Notes under the pieces: generated by a model | Told to the model about the DNA's origin: nothing | Database searches by the model: none | Seen by the model: only the letters and a program-made list of their open reading frames with translations | Made by a program: the position numbers and the translations under genes | Part shown: positions 44,937 through 58,313 of the stretch, piece after piece | Position numbering within the stretch: position 1 is the first letter of the stretch | Layout of the letters: every line of letters starts with the position of its first letter | Assembly (NCBI GenBank): GCA_030762895.1 | Contig: CM061064.1 | Span: 134,895,847 to 134,959,846 of the forward strand | Source of the DNA: Sophora flavescens | Taxonomy: Eukaryota; Streptophyta; Magnoliopsida; Fabales; Fabaceae | Direction: 5' to 3' | Length of the DNA: 64,000 bases

Positions 44937-45779
44937 CCTCTACCCCGGACGTTAATATAAAATATTTACTTGAAAGAGTTAATATAAAAAATGCATTTAT
45001 TTAATAAAAATAAAAACTTGTATAAAAGCTACCACATTGTAACATATAATCAATGCAGAAAGAAACATAAAATTTTAAAAAGATAAATCATAAACAAAAC
45101 ATAAATATATCCCAACCCCGATGTCACACACAGAGCTGGTATAACCATTCCAGAATAAATCCTCGGAATACAACTGAATTGAAAATAAAACAACTATAAC
45201 TACTAAAACCAAACTAAACATCCTAGCTAGAGTCACGGCTTCTCAGAGTCACTCCTCCATTGGCTGCTCACCGTCCTCTGCATAAAGAGATACATGCCAA
45301 CAACATAAACAGAGAAAACGGGAAGTAAGAAATCATGTAAACACAACGGCATGGAAGTAGTTTAGCAAGATGAACATACATCATAACATGACATAGAATT
45401 ATACAACATAACATAATATAATCACACCAACATGTCATCTCAACCAACATATGCTATGTGGTGCAACACTACTCCGCTACTTCGTTATGCATGTGGATCC
45501 AAACTATCTCAGGAAGGCAACTTCGGAGTTACATATCCACATTGGCCAAAAAGCACCAACGTCGGCAGTCCACCAAACCATGGGTGAACCCCTTAGATAG
45601 CCGACGCACCATAACGAGGGTATGCCACCGCGGGGGCACATGGTTCACCAACCTTGGGTGAATGACCCGAGACTTGGCCAGATCGTCGAACTCTAGGACG
45701 ACCTCCCTTATGTTGAACTTCCCCCACTAACAACTTCAACGTATGAATGCATGAGCACAACAACGAACAAGGCAACCAC
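44937..45779 (-). repeat. Element E 5' LTR, second segment
   Basis: Begins with CCTCTACCCCGGACG, which joins to TGTGACA at 31531-31537 once element C and one copy of its TSD are removed. AT-rich, with the CATAACATGACAT-type text common in long chromoviral LTRs. It is interrupted at 45779 by the Angela element and continues at 54278. No gene seen. Confidence 0.7.
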
Positions 45780-47177
45780 TGTTGGTGTAAGCCCTAGAGG
45801 CCAATGTATTTTCTTAGACTTACATTTGTATCTTGCTATATATATGATATGAGGCATTCCAGTTTATTGTGTTACTTGTTTAAACATAATAAAGTCCTTA
45901 GAATGGAAATTTCAGTTTAATAGAATATCAAGTATATGACTTGATCGTGAGACACTATTGAACAATGAAATCCTATTCTTAAATATCCGTAGTCAAGTAT
46001 TTTATTAATAAGGACAATAATAATACAATTGAGACTATTATGTGTGCAGACTGATGACCATATCTCACGGGTCATGCATATGAGATATCGAGTCGCCACA
46101 TAGGTACACATTAAGGTAATGATGTACTGGATTGACCCACCATGAGAACACTACATGGAGCATTATGTGAGTGTCATAAGTAGTTCTCATAGTGACAATG
46201 GTGCATACAATCATTCGACCTGAAATCACTACGATCCCTACATGAGGAGTCATGTGCTTTAATATCGTCAAACGTCATCTGTAATAGGATGATTATAAAG
46301 ACTGTCATTGGTCATACCACGAGCCATGCAGAGGGATGTGAGTGACCTAGATGGAATTTGTCCCTCCTACATAACAGGAGTAATATCTGTGGGCCCCCAG
46401 ATAGAGTGAGACTGTAAAATGCATGGCCGTGCTGAAATGAGTCAATATGAGATATTGACCTCATTTGTTGTTAAGTCTACTCGGGTATCAGGGAACATGA
46501 TATTGAACCATACAAGGGTGACACATTCTATGCCTTGTGTTCAATATAGATATATGGACAAAGGGATAATAATGCACATGAATATTTTTCACAGAAAGGT
46601 TTCGTCAAATCACTGACTTTCTCACTACTTAGGTAGCAGTGATGTATTGCTAGATACCGCTCACTGTTTGTAATATTAAATGGGATTTAATATTACTACT
46701 AACGTTTTGGGAACCTATAGGGTCACACACATAAGAGCAGATTAAAAGAAGCATTAAAAGGAGAGTTGGACTTTCCTATTGGGCCTAGCGCATAGTACAT
46801 GGGCTTAGGTCAAATGTTGCTCACTAACTCACTTAAGGAGGCGCTACTATAAGTAGACCACTTAAGTTGTTGTGCCCATACGGTTGATACCCTAGCCGCA
46901 CATAGAGAGTAAGAGTGAACAGTAGGTCTCGGTTTTGAAGCTAGCACTGTAAGACAGAGACGCTTTGGGTTCGTGACGTTGGACGTTCACGGAATCTGCT
47001 CGTGTGGATATCTTAGAGACACCGTTCGTGCGGTGTTCGTGATAGACGAATTTCAACCAACAACCATCGCATCAAGAGGTAAACCTTCTAATCATGAATC
47101 ATGACCATTCGCAAGGATCCTTCGATGGGAATTTTTCCGCTGCGTTTCTTTTTTGTTTTATATGCAAATTCCCAACA
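45780..47177 (+). repeat. 5' LTR of the Angela element
   Basis: Begins TGTTGGTGTAAGCCC and ends AAATTCCCAACA. The last third, with ACTATAAGTAGACC at about 46849 and CATAGAGAGTAAGAG, is a likely promoter and transcript start region. Confidence 0.92.
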
Positions 47178-48882
47178 GTGGTATCAGAGACTGGTTGCGA
47201 AACCATGATTCTGTCACGTGGTTTACCTGTTATGTATGATAACATGTTAATAATGTGAATCATTTTTCTGAAAATTGTTTTCTGAAAATCGTTTGCATCC
47301 GTTTTTGCGAAACCTTGTTTCTGTAATTTTCGTATGTATATGATATATGCGTCTATAGCACATTTATGTGTATATATGCGATATGTACATTGGTTCTGGA
47401 ATCCTTATTATGTTCTGCGATGGCGTCAAGTGTTGATGTTAAACATGATCGGTTTCAGTTCTCTGTTGGCGGCGTTAAAGGGTGTCAGACATGAAAAGTT
47501 CATGTTCTTGCGGCTGAGGTTCCAAGGGTTGAAACCCTAGCCGCCGTTCCTTGCAGTGTGAAGTGTTCACGGGCCTTGCGGTTTTAGGGTTGAGAGGTTG
47601 AAGCCCTAGCCGCTAAGGAAGCGGGAACCCCGTGCTACCTCTACGTAGTGTGTTATTTCGAAATTCAAATTTTGAAATTTTTATGTCATCATTTAATAAT
47701 AACATCAATTACAATAAATGTGATATATATCAATTACAATAAATGTGATTTGTAGTAACAACAATTACAATAAATGTAATCTATAGTAACATCAATTATA
47801 ATAAATGTGATTTATTATATATAAGTTACGTTTTCAAAATTCAGATTTTGAAATCTCTAATTAATGAAATTAATAATAATAATAATTGTGTATTATTATT
47901 GGTTGTTACTATTTATTTGGTGATGTATGGTGAATGGTTATGGCTTTAGTCCTTTAATCTTTTGGTTTATATTTTGAAATACGGCCTGCGTGCCGTGCCT
48001 TTCTCTTATATTTCATATGTATATTCTTTTCTCATCTCACTCCCCTCACATGTAAAATGAGGTTTCTGTTTATGTAATGTAATGATGGAGACAAGAAGAC
48101 GTTATCACGTGGGAGATCTTGCTTGGAGAAGCTTGGACGCTCCTAGGTTTCAGTTTAGATTCTCTCATTGGCTTGGGAGAATCAATGCGTTAGGGGCCAT
48201 AACCATATCACATTTATTTGCCTTATATATGTATGAGATGCATGTATGTATATAGTATGTTAAAAGGTGTTTAACTAATATATGTATGAGATGCATGTAT
48301 GTAAATAGTAAGTTAAAGAGTTTAACAAATGATGAGATCAAGTTTTAATCAAAATCCCTCAAAAGGAAATATTAAGTCACATTTAAAGGCCTTCCGATGC
48401 ATGGCACTCGTCAAGACTATGATCGATTAAGTGTGGGTCCGCCAAAGCGGGGTACCTTTATCTATAATAGTAAGACGCGATGGGACAAATGTAATGTTCA
48501 ATTGCTATCCATTGGGTCTGACTTAACTAAGCCAACTTCAATAGGATTGAAAGGCTTAGAGGCTCATAAGTTGGGCTTTAGTCCATGTGATGGATTAGAA
48601 TAAGAGTTATTCACCCAACTATCCAAGAGTTGCATGAGATGCAATCGGAAAGTGTTTCCTACCTAAATAACCGAATTTTGGGTGATCAGCCAAAGCTGAC
48701 TTAAAGCTAGGTGAAATATGGATCTTGGCCCACTAGAAAATCTTCCAACGGGATTTTCCGAATCAATGATGAGGGTCATTGTTTTGAGTAAAATAGTGGG
48801 AGGCGTATTTAATTAAAGACCTTATTAAATAACTTCATGGCATGATACTTATATTTTGTATATTTATCTCTCAGAGATTACC
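47178..48882 (+). other. Angela untranslated leader (1.7 kb)
   Basis: Follows the primer-binding site (47179-47190) and precedes the gag ATG at 48883. It contains about four near-copies of CAATTACAATAAATGTGAT at 47705-47820, a duplicated ATATGTATGAGATGCATGTA at about 48227 and 48280, and repeated CCCTAGCCGC (47530-47620). Small open frames here are not conserved protein. Long leaders are usual for Angela elements. Confidence 0.7.
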
Positions 48883-49622
48883 ATGGCATCAAACACATCA
48901 AGTAACTTTGTCATTGCGATCCGTCCTTGAGAAGGACAAACTATCCGAGAACAAATTTTCTGGATTGGTACAGAAACTTGAGGATTGTCCTCAAACATGA
49001 GAAAAAGCTGTATGTTCTTGAGGAGCCTATTCCTGAGGAGCCACCGGCTTCAAGTGCTCCTAGGGCTGACAGGGATGCTTATAAGAAGCATCAGGATGAC
49101 GCCTTAGACGTCGGCTATCTTATGCTTGCTACCATGACCTCTGAGCTGCAAAAGCAACATGAGACCTTGGAGGCGTACGATATGATCGTGCACCTCAAGC
49201 TGCTCTACCAAGAGCAAGCAAGGCATGAGCGGTTCGAAGTTTCCAGAGCCCTTTTCCAGTGTAAATTGGCAGAAGGAAGCCCTGTGAGTCCTCATGTACT
49301 CCAGATGATCGGGTACATTGAGAATCTCGAGAGACTGGGATTTCCTTTAGGCCAAGAGTTGGCCACCGACTTGGTTCTGCAATCGTTGCCTGAGAGCTAT
49401 AGTCAGTTTGTCATGAACTTCAATATGAATGATCTTGACAAACCTTTGCCAGAATTGTTGAGCATGTTAAGAACTGCTGAACAAAACATTAACAAAGGAA
49501 AGGGGAAGGCCATTTTGATGGTCCAGGCTGGAAATAGCGAGAAGCAGCCCAAGAAGCCCAAGAACAAACAAAAGGGCTTGGCAAGGCCATCAACAAGATC
49601 AAGCCCAGTACTTCTGGCTTGA
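48883..49622 (+). pseudogene. Angela gag, broken
   Basis: ATG 48883 begins MASNTSSNFVI. Two one-base insertions, near 48917 and 48946, throw the start out of phase; the rest is open from 48927 to 49622 (NFLDWYRNLRI, ELQKQHE, YDMIVHLKLLYQEQARHERF, CKLAEGSPVSPHV, LATDLVLQSLPESY). A one-base loss near 49583 shifts the frame again just before the zinc knuckle, so gag and pol are out of phase. The gag domain itself is complete. Confidence 0.9.
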
Positions 49623-52600
49623 AGCCTGTGGGTGGTGTGGCTAAGGAAGGCAATTGCTTCCACTGTGGTCGGACCGGACATTGGAAGAGGAACTGCCCAA
49701 AATACCTGGAAGAAATCAAGAAAAAGAAGGGAAGTGAGACTTCCGCTTCAGGTATGTTTGTTATAGAAGTCAATTTATCTACTTCTGCATCATGGGTATC
49801 AGATACTGGATGTGGTTCTCACATTTGTACAAATGTGCAGGATCTAAACAGGAGTAGACCATTGACAAAGGGCGAAGTCGATCTACGAGTCGGAAATGGA
49901 GCAAAGGTTACTGCTTTAGCTGTAGGGACTTATGTATTGACTTTGCCCACTGGGCTTACTATTCAGTTAGAGAACTGTTATTTTGTGCCTGCAATTAGCA
50001 GGAATATCATTTCCGTTTCTTGTTTGGACAAGATTGGTTTTTCTTTTATAATAAAGAACAAAAGTTGTTCTATTTATTTGGATGATATTTTCTATGCTAG
50101 TGCACACATGAGTAATGGACTTTATGTCCTTGATCTTGAAATGCCCATCTATAACATTAATACTAAGAGGTTCAAACCAAATGAGTTGAACCCGTCTTAT
50201 CTTTGGCATTGTCGTTTAGGCCATATAAATGAGAAGCGCATTTCGAAGCTCCATAAAGATGGACTCTTGGACTCATTTGATTATGAATCATATGAGATAT
50301 GCGAGTCTTGTTTATTGGGAAAGATGACTAAAGCTCCATTCACCGGCAAAGGTGAAAGAGCTAACGATCTTTTGGGTCTTATACATAGCGATGTATGCGG
50401 ACCCCTAAACACATCAGCTAGAGGTGGTTTTCAGTACTTCATCACATTTACTGATGATTTCAGTAGATATGGATTTGTGTATCTTATGAAACACAAGTCG
50501 GAATCCTTTGAAAAGTTCAAGGAATTCAAAAATGAGGTACAAAACCAACTTGGTGAGAATATTAAAACTCTTCGATCAGATCGAGGTGGTGAATATTTGA
50601 GCCTAGAGTTTGATGATCATCTGAGAGAGTGTGGAATTTTATCTCAACTCACTCCACCTGGAACACCACAATGGAATGGTGTTTCTGAGAGGAGAAATCG
50701 GACCTTGTTGGACATAGTTCGGTCTATGATCAGTCATGCATACCTTCCAAACTCTTTCTGGGGGCATGCTCTATTAACAGCAGCTTTTACACTTAACCGT
50801 GTTCCATCCAAAACGATAGAAAAGACACCATATGAGATATGGACTGGTAGACGACCCAGCATGTCTTTTATGAAGATTTGGGGTTGTGAAGCATATGTAA
50901 AACGTCAAGTTTCTAATAAGCTTGATCCCAAATCTGATAAATGCTTCTTTGTGGGGTATCCCAAAGAAACCAAGGGATATTATTTCTATAATCCTTCCGA
51001 AGGCAAAGTGTTTGTCGCACGGTCTGGTGTATTCCTAGAAAAGGAGTTTATCTCCATAGGAACCAGTGGGAGGAAGATAGAGCTTGAAGAAATTCAAGAA
51101 TCACAGAGTAGCGACCTACCATTGGTGGAACAGGAGCAACCTTCACAGAATGTTGTGGAGGAACAACCTGCTCCAGTAGCACAAGACCAGCGTAGGTCTA
51201 ACAGGATACGTCACCAGCCTGAGAGATATGGATTTCTCATGACTCCACAAGGTGATGTATTGCTCATGGATCAAGATGAGCCTGTCACCTACCAGGAGGC
51301 CATCACTGGCCCAGAATCTGAGAAGTGGCTTGAGGCCATGAAATCTGAGATGGATTCCATGTACACCAACCAGGTATGGACCTTGGTAGAGCCACCTGAA
51401 GGGGTAAAACCTATAGGGTGCAAGTGGGTTTTCAAAAAGAAAACTGACATGGATGGTAAGGTACATACCTTTAAGGCACGATTGGTGGCCAAGGGTTTCA
51501 AGCAAATTCATGGTGTCGACTATGATGAGACCTTTTCGCCTGTTGTGATGCTTAAATACGTCCGGATCTTACTTGCTATCGCTGCATACCATGATTATGA
51601 GATATGGCAGATGGATGTCAAAACTACCTTCCTTAATGGAAAGCTTATTGAGGATGTGTACATGACACAACCTGAAGGCTTTGACATTTCAGAGGATGCC
51701 GGAAAGGTATGTAAATTGCAACCGATCAATCTATGGATTGAAGCAAGCTTCCGTGGTGGAATCTTCGTTTTGATGATGCTGTAAGACAGTACGGATTCAT
51801 CAAAAATGAAGATGAACCTTGTGTCTACAAGAAGGTTAGTGGGAGCATTGTTGTTTTTCTGGTGTTATATGTAGATGACATATTACTCATTGGAAATGAC
51901 ATCCCTACACTACAAAATGTAAAGATATGGTTAGGGAATTGCTTCTCTATGAAAGATTTGGGTGAAGCTGCCTATGTATTGGGAATCAGGATCTATAGGG
52001 ATAGATAACTGAAATTGCTTGGCCTAAGTCAGAGTACATACATAGACAAAGTGTTGAGACGCTTTAACATGCATGAATCCAAGAAAGGACTCTTGCCTAT
52101 GTCACATGGTATATGCCTATCAAAGGCACAATCCCCTTCCACTCAAGAAGAAAGGGATCGCATGAGTAAGATTCCATATGCATCCGCAATTGGATCTATC
52201 ATGTATGCCATGTTATGTACTCGACCAGATGTATCGTATGCCTTAAGCATAACAAGCAGGTACCAGTCTGATCCCGATGAAAGTCATCAATCACTTTGTC
52301 AAGAACATCCTTAAGTACTTGAGAAGAACTAAGGATTCGTTCTTGGTATATGGAGGCGAGGAAGAGCTTGCTGTAATAGGTTACACCGATGCTAGCTTCC
52401 AGACCGATAAGGAGGATTCCAGATCGCAATCTGGTTATGTGTTCTGCCTGAATGGCGGGCCGTGGAGTGGAAGAGTTCAAAGCGGAGATAGTTGCCGATT
52501 CTACTACAGAGGCTGAGTATATTGCCACCTCCAATGCATCAAAGGAGGATGTTTGGATCAAAAAGTTCATTACTGAGCTTGGTACGGTTCCTAGTATTGT

Positions 52601-52856
52601 GGACCCCATTGATCTCTATTGTGATAACAATGGGGCCATTGCACAAGCTAAGGAACCTAGATCTCATCAGCGATCCAAACATATACTTAGGCGCTTCCAT
52701 CTCATTCGAGAGATTATCGATAGAGGAGATGTGAAAATATACAGAGTACCAACACTTGATAATGTTGCTGACCCACTTACGAAACCTCTTGCTCAACAGA
52801 AGCATGAAGGTCACACTAGATCGATGGGCATTAGATTTATGCCTGATTGGCTCTAG
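49619..52856 (+). pseudogene. Angela pol (knuckle, protease, integrase, RT, RNase H), broken
   Basis: One 721-codon frame (49619-51784) covers CFHCGRTGHWKRNC, protease WVSDTGCGSHICT, integrase (HCRLGHINEKRIS, IHSDVCGP, LRSDRGGEYL, QWNGVSERRNR, so D, D and E are present) and the first third of RT (VFKKKTDMDGKVHTFKARLV). Indels near 51722 and 51752 break the RT. YVDDILLIGND (about 51869) then follows in another frame, with a TAA at 52006-52008. RNase H is in two pieces (52277-52516 and 52452-52856; TTEAEYIA, DNNGAIA). The stop at 52856 lies next to the purine tract. Confidence 0.9.
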
Positions 52857-52870
52857 TGCTAGTGGGAGAT

Positions 52871-54272
52871 TGTTGGTGTAAGCCCTAGAGGCCAATGTAT
52901 TTTCTTAGACTTACATTTGTATCTTGCTATATATATGATATGAGGCATTCCAGTTTATTGTGTTACTTGTTTAAACATAATAAAGTCCTTAGAATGGAAA
53001 TTTCAGTTTAATAGAATATCAAGTATATGACTTGATCGTGAGACACTATTGAACAATGAAATCCTATTCTTAAATATCCGTAGTCAAGTATTTTATTAAT
53101 AAGGACAATAATAATACAATTGAGACTATTATGTGTGCAGACTGATGACCATATCTCACGAGTCATGCATATGAGATATCGAGTCGCCACATAGGTACAC
53201 ATTAAGGTAATGATGTACTGGATTGACCCACCATGAGAACACTACATGGAGCGTTATGTGAGTGTCATAAGTAGTTCTCATAGTGACAATGGTGCATACA
53301 ATCCTTCGACCTGAAATCACTACGATCCCTACATGAGGAGTCGTGTGCTTTAATATCGTCAAACGTCATCTGTAATAGGATGATTATAAAGACGGTCATT
53401 GGGCATACCACGAGCCATGCAGAGGGATGTGAGTGACCTAGATGGAATTTGTCCCTCCTACATAACAGGAGTAATATCTGTGGGCCCCCTGATAGAGTGA
53501 GAGTGTAAAATGCATGGTCGTCTTTGAAATGAGTCAATATGAGATATTGACCTCATTTGTTGTTAAGTCTACTCGGGTATCAGGGAACATGATATTGAAC
53601 TATACAAGGGTGACACATTCTATGCCTTGTGTTCAATATAGATATATGGACAAAGGGATAATAATGTACATGAATATTTGTCACGTAAAGGTTTCGTCAA
53701 ATCATCGACTTTCTCACTACTTAGGTAGCAGTGATGTATTGCTAGATACACATCGCTCTTGTTTGTAATATTAAATGGGATTTAATATTACTACTAACAT
53801 TTTGGGAACCTATAGGGTCACACACATAAGAGCGGATTAAAAGAAGCATTAAAAGGAGAGTTGGACTTTCCTATTGGGCCTAGCGCATAGTACATGGGCT
53901 TAGGTCAAATGTTGCTCACTAACTCACTTAAGGAGGCGCTACTATAAGTAGACCACTTAAGTTGTTATGCCCATACGGTTGATACCCTAGCCGCACATAG
54001 AGAGTAAGAGTGAACAGTAGGTCTCGGTTTTGAAGCTAGCACTGTAAGACAGAGACGCTTTGGGTTCGTGACGTTGGACATTCACGGAATCTGCTCGTGT
54101 GGATATCTTAGAGACACCGTTCGTGCGGTGTTCGTGACAGACGAATTTCAACCAACAGCCATCGCATCAAGAGGTAAACCTTATAATCATGAATCATGAC
54201 CATTCGCAAGGATCCTTCGATGGGAATTTTTCCGCTGCGTTTCTTTTTTGTTTTATACGCAAATTCCCAACA
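52871..54272 (+). repeat. 3' LTR of the Angela element
   Basis: Matches 45780-47177 with about 26 substitutions and two or three small indels (for example at 53515-53520 and 53750-53760). TSD ACCAC follows. Confidence 0.92.
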
Positions 54273-54277
54273 ACCAC

Positions 54278-54811
54278 CTCCTTTGATTGGGCCAATAAGC
54301 ACCCAAGACTTATCACCAACATCAACACCTTAACCTTTCTGGGTCAAGGGCCCCTTAGCCAAAAAGCACTAAGGTTCAACTTATCAACACCTCGACCAAA
54401 AGCATCGAGGCCACTTTGGCCAAAAAGCACCAAAGCCTATCAACGTGCGGCAACCCACTGGGCACTGGCGTAACAAACTTGTTATCCTTGTTTATCATAA
54501 TTAATCTTTTAATTAAGTTATCTAGCCTTTCTTTATTTGATTGGTAACTTATTACATTATTGGGGACATCTGGGTGAAACACCCATTTTGAACCTTTATT
54601 TCACGTTCTGACCAGTAAGGAGAGCACGGGCGTGCTCACCCCAGCACGGTCGTGGTGCCACTCAAGTGGAGCAACGGTCGTGCTCACTGTCCTTCACGGT
54701 CATGTTCAATGCACGACCATCTTCCAGAATTCAACTAGGTGCACAGGTGTTCTCCCTATTCATCACGGTCGTGCTCCTGGTCTAGCCGTACTGTTCTGAG
54801 CATATTGAACT
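54278..54811 (-). repeat. Element E 5' LTR, third segment, with CACG dyads
   Basis: Continues the text broken at 45779 by Angela. It has repeated GGCCAAAAAGCACC phrases (also at 45545) and, at 54618-54796, several dyads of the form GAGCACGGTCGTGCTC or shorter. It is interrupted at 54811 by SIRE copy B. The same dyad occurs at 63973-63988 near the window end. No gene. Confidence 0.6.
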
Positions 54812-56359
54812 TGTTGGAATCAAAGTGATTTGGATTAATAATCTGAGTTTTGATGTTAACAAAAGGGATTAAATTTACATGGCAAAGTTTTAGTTGAGAT
54901 CTAACATGCTTTATCTAGTCTTGCAGGAATGCTCAAAATATATAGGTTATGGAAACCTTGAACAAGTTTCCTTATATCTGCTTGGACTTAGATTTTGAAT
55001 CCACGTCCATTTATGTACGCGAGCAGCTCAAAACGTTTGGTATATATATTTATTTAATATATTTGAGTAGACGGTTAATAAAATACTCTCGATGAGAGCG
55101 GGAACTTTAGTTTCAATGAGTAGATGGGCTTAAATGCCAAGTCGGTGAGACGGAGATCAAAAATAACTCATTGAAATATAGCAAGTCCAAAGACTTGATG
55201 ATAGATGATAGGACATGCCACGTCAGTAGACGAGCGAAAATAAAACTGCAAGTCCATAGACTTGGTTTTACCCATGAGCGTGTAGACGCAAATCTTAAGT
55301 AGACGAGCTCTTTTTCTTATAAGGCTTCATATTCTCCGCCTAGCTAAGTAAATGCTACCCCGACCATAAGAAATATTTATTTCAAGTGATTGATATTTAT
55401 TTCAAACGAATGTTGGTCCTTCCTATTTGTTTTATCTGTTTTAATGCCTTGTTTCTTTGTGAGAGAAACAAAGTACCATCAAGGAAATGCAAAAAGCTAC
55501 ATGGTACAATGAGGAAATGCAAAATGCTTTATACCTTGTCACCTTTACTACTGGAATAGCTGGATTTTTCACAAAGAAGAAAAGATAGTTTTCAAGTTGC
55601 AATTGCTCAGAGCCGGGACCCTCCATTTTGTGCAAAAGTGATAACCAAGAGTACATTTCACAATGGCCACGATCAAGCTATCAGTCATAACGGATATTAT
55701 GCATTTAATGCCATCTCTAAACGGGAATATTCAAAACAACCATTGAAGATTTTCAAGTGAAGAATAAGGTCACTATAAATAGAAGACCTCAACCACTGAA
55801 GAACAACTTTTTTTTTTTGCGAGCTAAACTTGTTCCAATCTACATGCTCTCATTCTTTTATTCTTTCAAGAGAAAAAGTCTGTAATTCTTTAGCTTGAAT
55901 ATTGCTGTAATATTCAACCGATCTTAAACTTTCATATCCTCACACATAGTGAGTAGGAAGATCAAAAGCAAACAATCTCTTTGTTAGAGTTAGAGCCTGA
56001 AGAGGCTTGGTAAGAAAGGAATACTTGTAGCCTAGAAAGGTGTTGAATACTTGGTGTAATCTATATGGATAAATAGTGGATTAAATCCTTCAAGTCGAAG
56101 GGACTGGACGTAGCTCTTGGTTGGAAGAGAGTGAACCAGGATAAAACACTTGCGTGAATCTTCTAATCCCTTAACTCTTACTGATTGTGGGGATTTGAAC
56201 TTGATTTTTTTAAGCTTTTAAAAGATCATTTTCTGTGTGTGCATCTGCCTTATATTCTTTGTGTGAGAAAATAAGTTTTGAAAAAGGTTGTCTTCGAAAA
56301 TTATTAACAAACACAATTCAACCCCCCCCCCCCCCCCTCTCTTGTGTTTGCCTGTGTCA
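54812..56359 (+). repeat. 5' LTR of SIRE copy B (1548 bp)
   Basis: Starts TGTTGGAATCAAAGTGATTT and ends TGCCTGTGTCA. It contains a run of about 17 C residues at 56321-56337 where copy A has a much shorter run. Confidence 0.9.
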
Positions 56360-56367
56360 ACTTTAGT

Positions 56368-56379
56368 TGGTATCAGAGC
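56368..56379 (+). promoter_or_regulatory. SIRE copy B primer-binding site
   Basis: TGGTATCAGAGC, complementary to initiator Met tRNA, eight bases after the LTR. Confidence 0.88.
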
Positions 56380-56436
56380 TCAGCCTCGAAAGGGTTGAGC
56401 ATCTAACAAGTGCTAAGGGAGTACGATCCAACAACC

Positions 56437-58313
56437 ATGGATGCAGAAGGACAAGCTATCAACAGACCTCCTCTCTTCGATGGAACCGATTATAACTACT
56501 GGAAGAAGAGTATGATGGCCTTCTTGGATGCAAAAAACTTAGATATCTGGGAACTGATTGAAAATGGTTATACTAAGCCTAAAGGTGAAAATGGAGGTGC
56601 TATTGCTAGAGCAGATTGGACTACAGATCAAAAGTCAAAACATCAACTCAATCTCAAAGCAAAACATTATTCGATGTGTGCCATCACTAGATCTGAACAT
56701 GACAAGGTTTACAGCTTCAACATTACCAAAGAAATCTGGGATACTCTTGCCCTAGCTCATGAGGGTTCATCTCAAGTAAAGGAATCAAAGATAAGCATGC
56801 TCGTTCACCAGTATGAACTATTTAAAATGGCTGACCATGAAACAATAGATCAGATGTTTGGAATATTTCAAACTATCACCAATAGTCTCATATCTCTCGG
56901 AAAAACATATGAAAATAGAGACCATGTTAGAAAGATTCTGAGAAGTTTATCCAAGCAATGGAGACCCAAGGTTACTACCATTCAGGAAGCTAACAATCTG
57001 AATACTCTTCCTCTAGAAGAGCTTCTTGGGTCACTCAAAGTTCATGAACTTGAACTGAATGAAGAAGACAACTCCAGAAAAGGAAAGTCTATTGCCCTAA
57101 AGGCAAAGAAAACGAGTTCATCAAAAGTTCTCAGAGCTGCTGAATCTTCGGATGATGCTGGAACTTCAGATAGTGATGAAGGATCAGATGAACATGAACT
57201 ATCTTTCATCTCCAGAAAGATTCAACACATGTGAAAGAAAGGTAGCTTCAGGAGGAAGCATTTCAACCAAAAGTTTTCCAAGGAGAAGTCAGACTCCAAA
57301 GAAAAAGGTCCTCCCTTGTGCTTTGAATGCAAGAAGTCTGGCCATTTCAAAGCTGATTGCCCTAATCTGAAAGAGAAAAACAAGTTCTTCAAGAAGAAGA
57401 AGGACTTGATGGCTACTTGGGAGGATATGGATCTGTCTTCATCTGATGAGGAAGATGAAGCTGAGGAAGAGGCAAATATCTGTCTCATGGCTGACACGTC
57501 ATCAGAAAGTGAATACACTGATGCTGAGGTAATGCATTCTGACCTGTCCACTCTTCAAAATGCATATGATGAATTATTGCATGAGTCGTCCATACTGTCT
57601 CATGAGTATAGAAGTCTCAAAAAGAAGCTTACAAAACTAACAAAAGAGTATGATAGAGTCTGCATGGAGAAACAAAACTTAGCAAAATAAAATGACAAGC
57701 TGAAATCAAAGAATGTCAGTCTAACTGACAAACTCGAGTGTGAGCCTGATGTTTCTTGTGAAGTTGCAAAACTGAAATAAGATGTGACATATTTGACAGA
57801 CACCCTGTCAAAGTTTGTAGGTGGCTCAGATAAGCTAAGTCTTATATTAAGGTATTCTAGGTCACCTCATGATAAATCTGACCTTGGTTATGACAAGGAG
57901 AAACATGAAGCATCTCACAAAAAGTCAAAACCACATACACAACATAGAGCATCAAAAGCTCCAGCTAAACATGCTAAAACTAAGTCAGGCATGTCCAACA
58001 CCTTTTGCAAAGTGTGGAAAAAGTGGGCATGTTACGTCTAGATGCATACATAATAAGCAAGCTAAAAAATTTCGTCTAGTGAAAACTAACAAGAAAGGAC
58101 CCAAGTTAGTTTGGGTACCTAAAGATAAGATAATACCTGTTGCAAATTTTCTTAACAACAGGAAAGAAACAAACATCTTGGTACTTGGACAGTGGGTGCT
58201 CACGTCACATGACGGGAGAAAGGTGTATGTTCCAAGACCTTAGACACAAAGATGGTGGCTGGGTTACATTTGGAGGAAACCAGAAAGGGAAGATCATTGG
58301 TATAGGTAAAATT
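56437..58313 (+). pseudogene. SIRE copy B gag and protease, broken
   Basis: The ATG at 56437 (MDAEGQAINRPPLF) is the preferred start; the open frame begins upstream at a GTG at 56410. The gag domain runs to a TGA at 57232-57234, at a position where copy A has Trp. The same frame goes on through CFECKKSGHFKADC and the acidic serine block, with further stops at 57688-57690 (copy A has Glu) and 57778-57780. A two-base loss near 58013 shifts the second knuckle, and another shift near 58170 precedes the protease WYLDSGCSRHMTG. At about 58313 the protease tail KIIGIGKI is fused to the sequence that in copy A follows integrase. Confidence 0.88.

Larger units (their letters stand above)
45780..54272 (+). 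mobile_element. Angela-type Ty1-copia retrotransposon
   Basis: The LTRs are 1398 bp (45780-47177) and 1402 bp (52871-54272) with about 2 percent differences by eye. The perfect TSD ACCAC is at 45775-45779 and 54273-54277. LTR ends are TGTTGG..CCAACA. A GTGGTATCAGAGA primer-binding site is at 47178 and a GTGGGAGAT purine tract precedes 52871. The gag (NFLDWYRNLRIVLK, LAEGSPVSPHV) and pol peptides match the Angela/BARE group. The reading frame is broken at several places. Confidence 0.94.

Noticed and set aside
48397..48603. 68-codon frame in the Angela leader as an extra protein
   Set aside because: No similarity to known leader proteins is visible and the surrounding leader is repeat-rich. 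No support.
56321..56337. Poly-C run as a functional or telomere-like signal
   Set aside because: It is an expansion of a shorter C run seen at the same place in the copy A LTR. Length may also be affected by sequencing.
56368..56379. tRNA-like text (TGGTATCAGAGC) at several places
   Set aside because: These are primer-binding sites next to LTR ends; no full tRNA fold with anticodon arm is present.
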